Shown here in pieces: positions 36,850 through 50,600 of a DNA stretch of 64,000 nt; within the stretch, counting starts at the first letter, position 1; each line of letters starts with the position of its first letter. Origin of the DNA: Lycocorax pyrrhopterus obiensis (lineage: Eukaryota; Chordata; Aves; Passeriformes; Paradisaeidae); assembly GCA_014706295.1 (NCBI GenBank), contig JACSVZ010000002.1, positions 19,204,494 through 19,268,493 on the forward strand. Reading direction: 5' to 3'. A model generated the notes under the pieces. The model did no database searches and was not told the origin of the DNA. It worked only from the letters and a program-made list of their open reading frames with translations. A program made the position numbers and the translations under genes.

Positions 36850-36972
36850 TTGGGCTGCTTTGGCAGCTTTGCACTGTGTCAGTAACACAAAGCAATAACA
36901 AAGATTGTTTAACAGGCCTGTTAAACCTGGTTTACAGCTGCTTTGCATCACTGGAGTGGTACAAAGCAGCCG
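36850..36972. repeat. Imperfect palindrome, possible old hairpin/MITE-like element
   Basis: The centre is a perfect 20-bp palindrome, GTTTAACAGGCCTGTTAAAC (36907-36926). Around it lie further inverted matches. CAAAGCA (36888-36894) pairs with TGCTTTG (36939-36945), exactly symmetric about the centre. GGCTGCTTT (36853-36861) pairs with AAAGCAGCC (36963-36971), offset by a few bases. The whole would fold into an imperfect hairpin of about 120 bp. Palindromic elements of this size include non-autonomous DNA transposons and the old conserved palindromic repeats of vertebrates (Eulor-type). I cannot assign a family. Confidence 0.6.
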
Positions 36973-39900
36973 GCATCCACTGGTGAATCTGGCTCTACAT
37001 ACTTAGCAGTCTGCTGCTAGTGCTGGTAGCAGCAAGACGGTCGTGAATGGCCCCAGCATGAACTGCATGAGTGATGTTTGGTAATTGTAGGGTTGGACTG
37101 CTGGATTGGAAGCCAGAAAGGTGTCAAAAGGCAGAGAAAACCTTTTCTGGTGCTAGAGCTAAACTGACTTACAGTGAAAATTCAAGTAACTTCTCCTAAT
37201 GTTTCTTATGTCCAGTGTTTCTCTGCTTCACAGAGCCCTTTTCTAGGAATCCCTTTGAAACAACATTCTTTTGAGATGGAGGATTTTTCAATAAACGGAG
37301 AAAGCCTCTGTCTCTAGTACCTCTGCCTTCTTTTCATTGCTTCAGTGGTTTGAAGTGGCTGACACAGCATCACTGTGGGCATCAGTCCTTATCAAAGTGC
37401 TGTTTTGTTCTTCTGTGGCATTTTCCCGGCCTGAAGTCACAGGCGTGCCAAAGCTGTGTGTGACTTGTGACACCTGTGGATTTGACTTGTGACAAGGACA
37501 GGTCACCTTGTATGCCTTCCCTGGAGATTTTTTTTCTGAAAATATTTGCTTCCTAATATAAGCCTATGGGGTCTGTGTTTTTGAGTTTCGTGCAGTGCAT
37601 GTGTCCTCTTTACAGGTAGGGCTGTAGACAAAACCTTAAAGTTCATGCTGCTGAACCTCTCTCATGCATTTTTTAAACTGTTTTGTTAAACTTAACATTG
37701 TTAAATGTTAAATAGTGGCTTCAGTGGGTGTCCCCTGGGTGGAGGGCACTGGCAGTTGGAGGCTGTGCCCCAGGCTGGAGGCTAGGGGTAACACCTTTGA
37801 AAATCTTTTGCAAGGATGTCCTATCCCAGAAAGTGCATTGATTTGTTTACAGACTGGATTAATTGCAATGAATTTAACATCCACAAATGCTGTCAACCTT
37901 CGGCTATTTGCATGCTCAGTAATGAGGCAGCTAAGAAGTTACTTAGAAAAGAAAGTAAGTCTCTAAGCTCTTAGAAATCATCTTCTGGCTGACAGTGAAT
38001 GCTTCAAGTAAAATGAACTAAAATGGAGAGAGAAGGCACTGGAAATCTACCTGCGACCTTGTTTCTTGTCCTCTGAAGCTCCCATTCATCAAAGTGCATA
38101 GCATCTTGCTGGCCTCCTTGCTAAGCTGGGACAACCAGGAAATGACAGTGTTTAAAATTGCCTTTTCTCACCTCCAGGTCCTCAAGAAACAACCCTTCTT
38201 TTCAAGCAAAGAGCTATCCACAGCAAATACTGAATGAGCACATTTGTCACAGCGAGCCATTTGTCAGCTCCAGTTGGGATTACTGTATAATGCTCTTCCT
38301 GCTGGTACACAGTATGGCTCAGGCTATTCCGTACTCCAGTTCCCACAGTGATTGCTGGACTCCTGGGGGCTGCTTAGTGCCCTGGTTCACTCTTCGGAGC
38401 TATCAGTTCAACAAACCTTGGTTATTTAAAAGGGTCTATTCCAGTATGATTTTTTAACCGTCCTAACTGTCATGACCAAGAAATAAAGACGAGGTCTACA
38501 AGTACCTGAATCAAAATTTTCTCTGCTGAAAAAAAAAAAAAAATAAAACCAAATTTTAGAACAGGATAGGTTAGTTGAGCATCCTACTGTTCTCTTTATA
38601 TGGCCACAAAATGGTCTTCTCTTTAACATGAAAATGATGCTCTCAACCTCTAAGCACCAGCAGTTCTTTTTATTGCAAATCCTCTCTAACAAGAGAAAAG
38701 AAAATACGGCAAATAACAAAAAAAATCTGACACAAAAAACAACATACAAGGATACTCTTAACAGCATTTTGGCAACGGAAACAGAAAATATGTTGAATAG
38801 CACACAAAGTCACATGGATACCTTAGGAATAGGTACAGAGTGCAACATGATTAGACACAGTGTTGATGGGTAGCATGCAGTGCAATAGGTTAAAAATTCT
38901 GGCGTCTCTTTTATAACTTCCCTGCAATGGTCTCTCCCGGCTGTTAGGATCTTTGTGTGGGTATATACACGGGTAAGAAAGAAAGAGAAAAGAGAAAAGT
39001 GAGCGGCCAAATCTCTCACGTTGAAACAAGTTTGCTGACAAGGCAGAGAAATGTGTGAAAAACCCTGCAGCAAACATTCAGTATGCTCCGTTTTCCACCA
39101 GAGGACAGCTGGTACACAGATGGCCTGGTATCAGAGGAGTACAAAGCTGATTTAAGCTGTGCATGTTTCTCCTCGTGAGTCGGCATGAGCACATTGTAGC
39201 TGTAAGCAAAGTTTTCTCTTGCCATCCCAGCCCAAACAGGTGGGACAAGGCAGATTATGAGGAAAGGATTGGATTGCTGCCAAACAGTCTTTTTGACCTT
39301 CTTGGTTAATTATATCAGGTTTTGGAATACAGTTTCATCTTGGAAAGTTGGTTTGGGCTATCAGCATTTCAGAAGAGTTTTGTCTTCTGCAGTGCAGTGC
39401 TTTCTGAAATAGGTTGGAATGCAAATGATTTTGCTCCCTATGTATTTCTTCTAAAAACCCAAAATGCAAAATGAGTATTTCAGATGAAGGGTTCTAGCTG
39501 AATAAAGCTGGCACCAGTCTGACTCTTCAAAAATTCTTCCAAAAGAAAAAGACTGTTTATTTTTCTTGTCCATAAATGTGGCACAGTCTTTGTGTATTGA
39601 GATTCTTTGTAGAGACCACTAACCCTGAGAGACTGCAATGAGAGGGAGCAGATTTCCACATCCTATTTATGTGCAAAAAATGAATAAGGCTAAACAGTTT
39701 TCTCTGTCTTAGGTTTTCTTGTAGGGACACAACTACCTGACATACAGTAAAGTTTGTAGGGCAGTGTGTCCTGTTCAGTTCTAACTGTACCTGAAAATGA
39801 ATGGCCTGCCTGGTTCTTCATGCTTTCTTGTTATCATCCTTGCATATTTGGGGAATTTATCTTTTTTTAGTGATTAGATGCAATGGAGGGTGGAAGGATG

Positions 39901-42900
39901 GATGGTAAGTAGTCAGAAGGGTGCCTCTGAGCAGGGATCATTGACTCAGTGTGGTAACAGGCTTTCACATCTGTGAGTTGAAAAGCTTTTGAGTTTTACA
40001 GGGGATAGTGATGGCCAGTGATGTAATCCAGATTCCCATCATAAAATGCCATGCTCTGTGTTTCTAGTTTTGTTTCATGTGTTGCTTTCTACTGGCCTCT
40101 GTATTCCAAGAAATATATACAGACAATCCTGACTCTAAGTATCAAATAGCTGAAATGTCATTTTCCATGTACTCAAAAAACCAAATGAATGCAATGGCAC
40201 TTTCTGTGAGTAAGTGATTTTTATCAAATAACCTTGTATTATTGAACAATGTGTTGCTGACATATACGAGGAACCCTAAAAAATTGCAACCTTCATCTGA
40301 AATTCATGGTTTTTTCCAAAATGCTGCTGTAGAAAACAGATTATCTGGGATATGTTTCACAGATTTATTATCCAAGCCACAAAAGAATAATTTTTCACAT
40401 TTTGTTTGTTCTTTTTTTTTTTTTTAATGTTTGTGATTTGTGCAATCAAAAGAGAGGAAAAGAATCTCTCTGATCTTAATTCTTTGTTTATAGTGAGTCA
40501 GGCACCACCCTGGAGAGTCACAACTGTTTAGATGAAAAATTATTGTAGAATGCACATCATTTGTATAATTAATTCAGTGCATCTCTCCCAATTAATGAAA
40601 ATATTAATAACCTCATAATTATGTTCCTGTCTTTCTTTTTAAAGCATTCAAGAATTTTTCTCCTATTATTCCTAGCAGGCAAAGCATACTGGAGTCACAG
40701 TTTTCTTTACAAGTGTCACTAAGTGAGTGAACTGGAGCTGTCTTTGGAGAGATTTGTATCAACTGCTTTGTGCTTTGATCGGCCTTTTTGGTTCACTTCT
40801 CTATAAGGTACCTCCAAGGTCATAAACCACTTGATATTTAAACAGCTAAGGATATATTTGCATGCATTTTTATGACAATTCTGTCCGAAATTATGGTAAA
40901 TATATTTTCCAGTGTAGGCACAGGTAATATTTCATACCAAAAGAGCCCTAGTCATACCCGAAGTAATGTAGTTGGGTAATGCTATTTTGAATAATGTATC
41001 TCTAGCACCTGTATGTCTTTTACAGTTCAAAGTACAACAGGAGTCTCTTAGCTGATTAGAGTAGCTATGGTGACTGAAACATGCAGAAGTGAAAATGGAG
41101 CAACTATTCTTCTTATCTTGTCAAAAATTTAACCAAAAGGAAAATCATCCATCAGACTGCAGATTGAGAAGATGTGGCTATATATTACCAAAATCACAGC
41201 AAGCTTTTTTTTCCCTGCTTCCTGGAATAAATTTGTAAATAAAGTAGTTTATATCTTCATTTTGTGCCCCTAGAATTTTAAAAAGATCTGCAGGTTTTAA
41301 TTTAGAGTTCGCCTTCCCTTCCTGAAGACAGAAGCCTTTCTCTTGCTTTTGTTCTCTGCTTCTAAAACTAATAATTCATCTATGGATGAGAGCTATCAGA
41401 AATATTCCTATCACTGACTAATTTAGTCACTTTCAGCCAAAAATTTGCCAATTAAAAGAGGAGTGTTTAAAGCAGCATTGGGGAAACAAGTGTTGAACCT
41501 GAATTGTAGTGAATGTTTGAATGTTCCAAGTGGAATCACTCTTGCCTAAGTGTAGATGTCTACAGTAGAAATGTTTGTTCCAGGTGGTCCATGGAGAGTA
41601 ATGAATATTTCTGAAGTATGTTTTAGCTGATCTGGTTTAGATTTCTTAGGGTCTTCCCTTGAAATGAATTTCAATCCAAATATTGTTTCACACTGAAAAG
41701 GAGTCTGATCTACAGGTTTGGAAGTGAATGAAAGCCAGACAGTTGCACTGAATACATTTACATTTGGGGGCAGAAGTCCCGCTCTGCCTCACACATTTCA
41801 CTTCCATTTCAAACACCCATCCTATTACATACTTCTGAGTTATATTGCACAAACTATGACTTTAATCAAGTCAAGTAGTGGGAATACTTGTCATGTTTTA
41901 GGTCAGGCTGAACATGTAACTAAAATACCAGGGTTGATTGTCCAGAGTTGTGTACAGCCTTTTAAAAAATACTGCCATTGAGAAGATCCTTTCTAAAAAT
42001 TTTTTTTCCAGAAATATAGCTATATGTGTAAAATTGGCATTTAAGCATTTGGGAATCAAAAAGTAAGGCTTTGGTTGTTTATACCCATGGACCATTAACC
42101 TTAGAATCAATAACACTGATTTCTCACATGGTCTGCAAAACAAACTCAGCCTGTAAACTGCAACGAAATGACTGACTGAAGAGTGGTAGATGTGAGCATT
42201 TTTATGTAGAACTTTCCCTTAACTGTGACATCGTTTGAGATATTCCTATTAGCTTCATTAAGCTTGGCAGACACTGCTGACTGCAACAATTTAATGAGCC
42301 AACGAGTATTTAATTGTGGTCTACTGTCAAAGCATGTGTGATGAAGTCCACAAAAATTAATGGCCATATACAATCTCTGAATCAGTGCAATAGAGAATAT
42401 CTGTGATAAGGAGAATATTAAAGACTAATGTCAAAGCTTTGGTAAGGGAAAATATGGTGAAACCTGACTACATTTTAGATGGGTCTGAAAGTAAAAATTT
42501 TAATCATTCCCTCTCTTATAAACAACACATACTTTTAATCCCTGTGCCACATTTCAAAATGAAAAGTTAGGAAAAAATTATGTAGATGCCTTACTGAATG
42601 TTATCAGATTTTGATAACACTGAATCCTATGGAAACTGTTCTTACATTGTTGTAACATGTCTGGTATGTAAAAGCATTGAGCTGTCTCTTGTCAAGCAGA
42701 AATATATTGTTCTTGGAGAAGTAATCCTTAAAGTTTTCCTTTCTCAGGAAAATGAGGAAAATTCTGTCCAACTAATTAGAAGCGCTGTTTCATTTTTTAT
42801 ACTTTCCTACTTGTAATAGATAGAGTTTCCTCAGGAGAAAAAAGAAGGATGTGGTAGGTAAGTATGACAAATGAGATGCATTTGGAATAGAAAGCAGAAA

Positions 42901-43707
42901 GGCAAAAATCAAAATGTTAAACAATCAGTCTAGAAAAATGAAGGGGAAAAAATAAATATTTTATCAAATATGAGAAAACAAGTAACAAACTGGAAAAAAA
43001 ATTAGGTGAAAAATTAGATGACATAAAAATTTATTGACCAAGCTAAAGAAGTCTGAGATGACATGAAAAACAAGTTCGTAAGTGGCTGAGCCACAGGTTT
43101 ACAACACTAACCAGCCTACAGATTTCTTGTTCATATTCTTGAATGTGAAACTGATGTCCAATTTCATGTTAAATTATTCCAAGTTGTTTCATTAATTGAG
43201 ATGTCGCTCTGAAAATGCTTCCATCATTCAACTTGAATATACAGATTTCCCCAGAATGGTAATTTACTTGATTAAATTGCAGATAATAGCAGAAAAAAGG
43301 CTATTAAGAAACTATTTATAAAATGGTAGCTTGAGCTGACAAGAATAAATCTGATTGTGTATGTTTTTCTTAAACCTGAGTGTCTGTATTTTCTGTCACT
43401 AATGAATTCTGGTTTTGAAACAGAAGTACTGCTTTTTATATTGGGCAATAAATAATGAATGCTAAATCCTCTTGTAAGGAGAAGCCAATTTACCTTCTGG
43501 ATTTTAATTCAGCGGTAAAATTTAATTGTTAGAAGAATTTGGATTAATGTAAAAAGTTCAGAAAATGCAACATATGGATGATAAAGAAGTGGATTTACTG
43601 CAACACAATTATGTTGTCCAAATGTAGCCAAGTCTTACCGACCTTTTTTTTCAGTGCTTGTATAGAAAATACCATAGGATAACCGTATGATTTTTGTTAT
43701 AAGAATC

Positions 43708-44295
43708 CCCTCATGGATTTGAAGTTCAATCTCAAAGCAGGGCTAACTTTAAATCCAGATTAGGATGCTCAGGGCCAATCCAGTAGAGGTTTAAAAATCT
43801 CCAGGGATGGCAGTTCCATGGCCTGTCTGATCATCCTGTTCCAGAGGCTTAGCCATTCCCATATAAATTAATATTTTCCTATGGGTAATCAGAATTTCCC
43901 TTGCTGCAGCTTCTAACCGTTGCCTCTCGTCCTTTAGCCGTGCACCACAGTGGAATTTTATGTGTCTTCTCTGTAACTCTCTTTTATGTTGTAAATGACT
44001 GCAACTAGATTCCTCTTTCAGCCTTCTCTTCTCAAAGCTTAACAAAACCTGATTTTATAAAGTGTTCCAGAAATTTTGATCTACAGGAAATTATATGGAA
44101 TTCAGTTTTATATAAAATACCCTCAGAAAAATCTCTGCAGTGACCATCCGAGTTCATGGGAGTGTAGACATGCAGTAGACATCCTCTTTTGACCCCATCC
44201 CTGTACAGCTGGATTTTCCCCATGACACAGGTTGTGGCTGGTTGCTTCATTCCAGGAATTCATTCTAGGTCATTCACGAAGTGCTGTTGTGAAGG
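43708..44295 (-). mobile_element. Old CR1 LINE fragment
   Basis: Read on the minus strand, the fragment follows the CR1 3' half. On the + strand the recognisable blocks are ATCTCCAGGGATGGCAGTTCC, ATCCTGTTCCAGAGGCTTAG, GCCTCTCGTCCTTTAGCC, CAGCCTTCTCTTCTCAAAGC, TGACCCCATCCCTGTACAG and TCTAGGTCATTCACGAAG, in CR1 order. The divergence is high and there are indels throughout. The last blocks correspond to the region encoding the end of the reverse transcriptase. Confidence 0.8.
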
Positions 44296-44424
44296 AGGAT
44301 TTCTGATATGTGTGTGCGAGAGATGCAGTATCTTTGATTGGAGAGGCTGGTAAAGGACTCCTGTCTAAGCACATGTAGCATTCACTTACAGGTTATTAAC
44401 TGTGAGAAAATGTAGCTGTATCAT

Positions 44425-44640
44425 TGCATCACAGCAGAGTAATCGAGGTTGGAAGGGACCTCTGGAGCCATCTGGTCCAGTGCCTGGTATAACACAGCCC
44501 ACACCATCCTGTTAAAACTAGGGTTGATGAAGGCACATTGGCTTTGCCCAAGAGCCTTGGGATTAGGGCAGTCTGGAGAGTCCAGGTCTGTCCCTGCTTG
44601 CATCTAGGGTGGCTTTGACCCACCAATGTCCCTGTGGACA
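44425..44640 (-). mobile_element. CR1 LINE 3' end
   Basis: TCACAGCAGAGTAATCGAGG followed by TTGGAAGGGACCTCTGGAGC and CATCTGGTCCAGTGCC is the 3'-terminal signature of a CR1 subfamily read in reverse. Similarity fades after about 44500. The right boundary is approximate. Confidence 0.75.
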
Positions 44641-47600
44641 GGTCTACAATGACCAGGCTACGGGCAACAGAGACATAGGGTCACCCTCTTGTGTGGAAAC
44701 TGTGCTGCTGGCAAAAAGGAATCAAGCTGCATATTTTGTATAAGTGGATTAAACAGCTCCAGGAAATGCTGTCAGGTGTTGGAAAGTCAGTGTTTACTCT
44801 TAAATCCCCTAAATGGGCAACTGTGTGGCTTTGACCTCCTGTTCTCCTGAACAGTTCTGCTACTTAATTTGGGAGCAAGTGCAGAACAAGGACCTTTCCC
44901 AGGTGTCAGTTTGCATGTGGCCATCTCATTTTGGAAGTAAGAAGAGTTTAGAGGTGTAGACGTGTTATTCTATGCCATATGACCTCAGGGCTGGGCAACG
45001 GCCATGAACACATCTAGTTTGCTTACATACTGTTTTAGAGAAAGATGGTGTGCATGAGAAGAAGCATGATTCAGTCCTGGGGCTCAGTGTTATGATTGTC
45101 CTAGATTCATGTCTCTCTCCTGAGTGGTTCCTACATTTTATGTTAGATGGTTGGTTGTTAAACTCTAGCGGTAGAAGCTGTGACCACTCATACAGGTGTT
45201 CTAGCCTGGGCTAAATGCCATAAACTCTGGGTTACAAAGTTGAACATTTGCCATTGCCATTGCTTCCTCTGATTCTGTAAAGTTTCAGTTCATCCACAAT
45301 AGGATCTATGTTCCCATTCATAAATGCTTAGAATTGACAGTTTGAGTGTTTTTCTGTAAGTGGTAATTGCCTTATCTCCTAGGCAGAGAAGCTTGTTGAA
45401 CCCTTGCTTCCCCAAGGCCAAGATGAGCACAGGAGCAAGTAGGAGTCTATATGAAAGCAACAAATGATGTATCCTTCTCTGTGGCATTTTAAAGGAAAGT
45501 AGAGGACACTCCACTTGGTGTGCTGGAAATACCAGCTAGATCACTTATCAAAGGGACTTAAATAGGGAGATGACTGTCATCTGAACCAAACCAGGTGTAG
45601 ATAATGAAGTTATCCGCTGCTCAGCTCTACAGGCTTGCTGGTCTGCACAAAGTTACAAGTCCAGGAGGATGGCTGGGTGCCTGTCAGCTGTGGAGTTGTC
45701 TGTTTGGGCACAGACACCTATGCAGGCGTGTCTCTGGTTCTCTGTTCTTAAGTATTTCCCCAACCCGCTCCTGCCAAAGAAAGGGCACCTGTGTACCTTC
45801 TGTGTACAGGACAGTACAGGTATCTGGCATGGTGTCTGGCTTATGCATGACACAGCCTGCAGTGTCTAATCTTGTGGCTGGAAGACTATATGGCAATTCT
45901 GTAAGCCATGAAGCTAGCCAGGATTTGGAACTTTAGGTTCTTAAAAAGTAAGGTGGCTGTATCTATATCTAATAACCAAAAAATCTATTTGATTTAAAAG
46001 CGTTTGTTTAGGCCCTTGCAAATGGAAATGGTTGCCTAACTCTTTTTAGGATTTTACCTTTCAAAATCTTGTCTGGAGTCCCAAATACATGGGCAAGAAC
46101 AAACTGAGCCTTCTAAACATGGCAATAAGCCATTACCAGTTGCTGAGAACCCATGTGACAAAAGCAGTGCCAAGTCCTGAGATGTAGAACAGTCCAGCTC
46201 AGTAGCGGTCATCACCCGCAGCTGCTTGTTGACTTGTTGAACCTAACGTGATAATGAGAAATGCATTGGTCTTGACATTAAATACTTGTGCAGACATCCA
46301 GAGAGAGGATGTTTAAGAAATTTTGGGATCAGAAAACAGAGATGAGGAATGGAAGCTTGTGTTCTTTGTCCTCATGGGAAACTTCAGTGAAATGTAAGGA
46401 ACAGACAAGGTAATGGTTGGGCAACAGATTATAATGAGTCTAGTTTGTATTACTGAGCTGAATAGGCTAAAAAAATAATATTTTCATTTCAGAGAGAGAT
46501 GTGACTTCAAAAGAGTGTTGAAAAGTATCAATCTTTGGCATGCAGGCCAAGTTGTGCTATTGAAACAGAAGTTTTTGTAATCCAGATCTAGCACTCTCCC
46601 CTTAGAAATATGTGAAGTGTGATGGTATCTGAGACCTTTTGATTTAAACTACCGTCCAATCAACTAAGATGAAATGATAGCACAATACTGATGCAAATTT
46701 AGGTTTTTTTCACCAACAGAACATATTTTTCTGAATTTTGTATTTCTTGTAGTCACACTGTTGTGTAGTTAAATTTTCTTTTTGAATGAATAAAATAATT
46801 TAAGTAAATTCTGTCAGTTGAAAGGTGATAAAAAATGATACTTTTGGGCAGAAAGCTCTCATTCATTATAGAATAATAATAAAGTGTAGCATCAGTTCTT
46901 CATATATAAACACATGTACTAACACTTCTCTGTCTAGTTTAAAAGGAACTGGAAAATATAGTAATTTTCCAAGTTTCATTTTTAATATTATTACAGGCAA
47001 GCAAAAGCAGCTGGTACTGCACTATTTCTGCTTTTCAGGATGGTGAAAATCTTTGAAAATGTTTGTTGTGAGATTTCCGACGTTCGTGCCACAAAGAGCA
47101 AGAAATCTTATAAGATTTACTAAAGAGGTTTTGAACATAGATATTATGGACTGGATTCACTCTCACCCACAGAAAATTGCATATACGAGTAGAATTAACA
47201 CACACTTATCTCTGAACACACTCCTATGTGGCTGAAACCTACTTCTGATAAAATTTCTAACAGGAAGATTTTTGGCATTGACATTCTAAAACTTTTCATA
47301 ACACTTTCTCACTAGACACCCATATACGCCTCCTTTTAGTCTCTTCACTGTGCACCTAATAGCTTTATTTTTAAGATCTTCTATTTCTTTGTCCAAAAGC
47401 CACAGATGTAGCTTGTTAACAACATCTTGGAAAGACATGGTTGCTAAACACTATTTAGTCTGTCTAGTCTATCCTCATAGTATTGAATTTAATTGCTTTG
47501 AGTTTATATGAAATAATTAAGAAAGAATTAAAATGATTTAAATTTTTGTGCATTTTATGGATGTTCTATGAATTCACAAAGCTATTATAGATACTGCATA

Positions 47601-50600
47601 TACTGTAGATACTATATTTTAGCTGTTACGCAGCAGGTTTATTAGTACCAATAACATAATTTTTACTATATATTTTCTGGAGGTGTTCATAATATGCTGT
47701 TAGTTTGCAAGCAGAATAAGAAATGCAGCAGTTTCAGATACAGCCCTTGAAAATCTCTTGGTCTCAGGGTGTTGCTAACAAGCTACAATTCTAACTGGTG
47801 GAAATAAAAAATCATGTTTGATATTTGGTGTGAGAGAATCCAAAACTAACAGGTAATTTATTGGCTTCTGTTCACATAGGTTCATACTCTGGCATTTCTG
47901 AATTGCTTGGGATTTAAACAAGTCTCCACATGAAAACTAAAATTCCATTGGATCCATAAAGTTGTTTTTAAAATCTGTTTTCAAGTCCTTGAAGCTTTTG
48001 ATCTGCATTCATGTGAAATTTGAGCCAACTTTGACATGTGGCTTCCAAACCCTTGGGTGAACATGAGCTTACATTCTGGAACCTGATAGCAGAGCTGCAG
48101 CACTGTGAAAACTTGCTTGGGACTATTTCACAACAGGTAAAGTTAAGCATGGCTTGAGGCCAAGGCGCACTGCAGTTGATTTCATCAACAAATTCTTCTG
48201 AGGGTTTTTTTTTGGTTTTTTTTTTTTTAGTTTTACTGTTTAGGGGAGAGCACTAAAACATTGGACTAAATGGGTTATCTCAAAAATAACCAAACTTATC
48301 AATTATCTGAAACAGGAGTTGAATAGTCAGTGTTTGATCTACTCCAGTTTGGGACTGGATAAAGTTTTTGTTCATATGCATTGGTTGCTGCCAATAGACA
48401 AGATAAAAATTACATCACAGGAAAATAAAAAGGAGATTTAAAGAAAGCGTGAAGGAAAGCAGTTTCTTAACTGTACTGTAGCTATTCAGTTTACCTCCAA
48501 GCCCTGTTAATTCACCCTAAATCAAGCACCAAACATATGGTATGCACAGATGGTTCATGCAGCTGCTCAGGCCTAGAATCCAGGTGGGTGTTTCTCGGCA
48601 GTTTTTTCATATTTTATTTCAAAATTGTGTGCCAGTTTTTAATGAGCAAGTTTATGAGAATGCAGCAATAAAAAATGTCTCAGGTTAAGAATGCTGGGAA
48701 TAGACAGTATCCTCATTTGGGGCTAACTTGCATTATGCCCTGGTGTCAGGCCCGGGATCTGAATATAGGAACCCTCAGGGCACTTTTCTCAATTGGTATT
48801 TCATCATTTGCTTAATGTATATCCTGTTCATGGGTGCTGAGATTCCTGTACCAGCTCACCACCACACAAGAAACAACACTAGATTTATTTCCCTAAAAGA
48901 GAAGATAACAGAGGAAGGACTCCCAATAGAGCAGGTGGCCAGTGGGAGTTATTGGAATCAGATAAAAGTTATTTAGAGAGTTTGTAATTGCTAAGTGTTC
49001 ATACCAAGGCTAAGTGATGCTTTTGGGAAGTGTTTTTCCCCTTTGTAGAGCAACAGACTGAATCGAATATGTCCTAAGGAACACATGATCATACTGGATT
49101 GTCTTGTCATTTCTCTGTTGTTGATTCTGCTCTATTCTCAGCCAATAAACCACTCAATATAAATTGTGGATGTGAGGAGAATTTAGTACTGATACGTCCT
49201 GCGTCAACACCCTACCTTGATTCTTGCCTTCTCTGCAGGGCTCTCTTTCACATTTAGAAATGTACCAGAAGGAGATCTGCAATTGTTCTCTCTCTAGATC
49301 CTTGTATCTTTCTCATTACTTTGGTATGGCCTATTTTATTACCCTTCCTCGGGTTATGTGAAAGAGTTGCTTGTGCTGTGCTGTCTGAAGGATCAGTCTC
49401 ACAGAGCTGGAACCGAGGTGCTCTGCTTACAGTGGATTCAAGCAGACCTGTCTGGAGAGATGCTGCGTCCCAGTTCACTGAGACACTGTGGTTTTAGAGA
49501 GGTGGCTGGCTAAAGGCTTCAGAAACACAATTAGGTTAAATATAATTTCTGATATTATCATGATTGAAATAAAGTTGCAGATTTACTGACTGTGAGATTG
49601 TATTTTGTTCTTAAGATTACAGAATCAAAGTCCAAAAATTGCAGTCCTCAGGATCTCACTAATCAGCTGCCTAATTCTAGAGCAGTCTCAATAACATACA
49701 CAAAGTCTCTAGCAAAAATGTGTAATACAGCTAGTTAAGGAATCGTTTTCACCCTACTCTCCGGGCTTGAGAATCTTTATCAAAGGAAGGTTTCTTCCAG
49801 AAGTTCAGAAAATGATGAGCCAAGCAGAGTTGATCTAATAATTTGGTGAAATAAAAGGGATCATTCTGCTTCTCCTTCCCTCACCTGCTCTATGTGCGCC
49901 CTCCAAACTGTACCTTGCACTACTTCTGGAGTTTGTCAAAGCGTGGATTCATTTCCCAGAATTTGGCGGATAACTCACCAAGCAATAAAACGAGTATTTT
50001 CCCAGTTTCAGCTGATCATTGCAGGACTGTATAATCGTCAGACTTGCAAGAAAGGAGAGGAGAAGAGGAAGGGGAGGAGGGTTAGGACCGTCATTCACAG
50101 GAGCAGCTGCCAAGTAAATCTGAAGTTGGTTCAGCTGCCTCACTAAAGCTCATCTTGCAGAGATGGTGTCTCATAGATGCATGGCATGAGGACCTGTGCT
50201 TTAGTAAAGTGTTTCTCAGTTAGCTGACTTGGATTACTTCACATTTTGTTTTTAAACATTTAATTCTGAGGTGCTTTTCTTCCTCTACTCATCAATTGTA
50301 TATAGGACTGTGAATTTTGGCATTTAAGTTACTGCTAGGCAATATGTTGCTCAGCTTTGCAGTTCTCAACTACATCCCAGATCTACGCCTACCTTTTCTG
50401 TGGGGGTTGACATTGAAATCATCTTTGGGCTTTTCTGAGGCAAAATTTATGTAGATTAAAATTCAATTCATGCTTTTCCTGTACAAAAAAGGCAGACAAA
50501 ACAGAGAGGAGATTGCTTGGTATAAATTAAAAAAAAAAATTAGCTAAAAACAAGGAAGTTATTCACCAGCTGATGGTCTTGTCTGGTTTTTTTTCATTTT

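Larger units (their letters stand above)
34856..43707. other. Intergenic, no gene recognised
   Basis: About 8.9 kb of mostly AT-rich DNA. Structures seen are a perfect inverted repeat at 36452-36475, the imperfect palindrome at 36850-36972, and A-rich or T-rich runs near 38529-38542 and 40411-40425. Open frames at 35158-35499, 38158-38457 and 38426-38803 have no family resemblance. Confidence 0.65.

Noticed and set aside
48690..48976. Primer-binding-site-like TGGTGTCAGGCCCGGGAT after an AATAAA, suggesting a provirus start
   Set aside because: No LTR with TATA and TG..CA ends precedes it, the fit to the Leu-type site is poor (four mismatches as I remember it), and the following frame shows no gag features.
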